DNA from: Haliclystus octoradiatus
Taxonomy: Eukaryota; Cnidaria; Staurozoa; Stauromedusae; Haliclystidae
Length of the DNA: 64,000 nt
NCBI GenBank assembly: GCA_916610825.1
Contig: OU744449.1
Span: 13,213,520 to 13,277,519 of the forward strand
Direction of reading: 5' to 3'
Part shown: positions 63,898-64,000 of the stretch, piece by piece
How the letters are laid out: each line of letters starts with the position of its first letter
Position numbering within the stretch: the stretch's first letter is position 1
Made by a program: the position numbers and the translations under genes
Notes under the pieces: generated by a model
Databases searched by the model: none
What the model saw: the letters and a program-made list of their open reading frames with translations, nothing else
What the model was told of the DNA's origin: nothing

Positions 63898-64000
63898 AGG
63901 ATTACATCAAATACTGCAATAGATTTAAACATTTGAATTAAGAGTAGTAGGCTATGAAATACGTAGCCTATATGACAACATTTTTTAAACAAAATACAGT
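63898..64000. other. Former upstream flank of NHEJ1
   Basis: Sequence beyond the right target duplication. Before the hAT insertion it would have lain directly upstream of the NHEJ1 start. Too little is in the window to see promoter elements. Confidence 0.5.

Overview
The window comes from an animal nuclear genome. It is AT-rich, has spliced genes with GT–AG introns, and carries BEL/Pao, hAT and LINE elements plus a long tandem satellite. A hedgehog gene makes it metazoan. The divergent Hedgehog and compact introns suggest an invertebrate, possibly an invertebrate deuterostome, but the sequence alone does not settle the species.

Bases 1 to about 41,430 are a tandem array of a ~1,799-bp monomer (19 complete copies plus a decayed edge copy; the left end is cut by the window). 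Diagnostic variants sort the copies into at least four types (a, b, c, d). They run mostly in three-monomer blocks of ~5.4 kb, so the array has higher-order organisation, and several copies are chimeras of two types. Bases 12429–19066 are an apparently intact BEL/Pao LTR retrotransposon inserted in one monomer. It has two 366-bp LTRs that I read as identical, a 5-bp target duplication and a 1,922-residue Gag-Pol ORF, so it is young.

Bases 41,430–44,326 hold the array edge, a broken LINE copy (minus strand) and unassigned sequence.

Bases 44,327–60,641 hold two minus-strand genes in the same orientation. The first is a three-exon hedgehog gene (50332→44327, 422 aa). The second, upstream of it, is an eight-exon gene (60641→53892, 332 aa) that I assembled from splice sites and identify as NHEJ1/XLF, a non-homologous end-joining factor. 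In vertebrates IHH lies next to NHEJ1 in the same relative orientation, so this looks like very old microsynteny. Hedgehog encodes a secreted morphogen and XLF a nuclear repair protein, so the likely reason for the linkage is shared regulatory DNA rather than shared function.

Bases 60,677–63,890 are a complete hAT transposon with an intact two-exon transposase (plus strand). It inserted only 35 bp upstream of the NHEJ1 start codon and separates that gene from its original upstream sequence. Two small inverted-repeat (MITE-like) elements lie in introns of hedgehog and NHEJ1.
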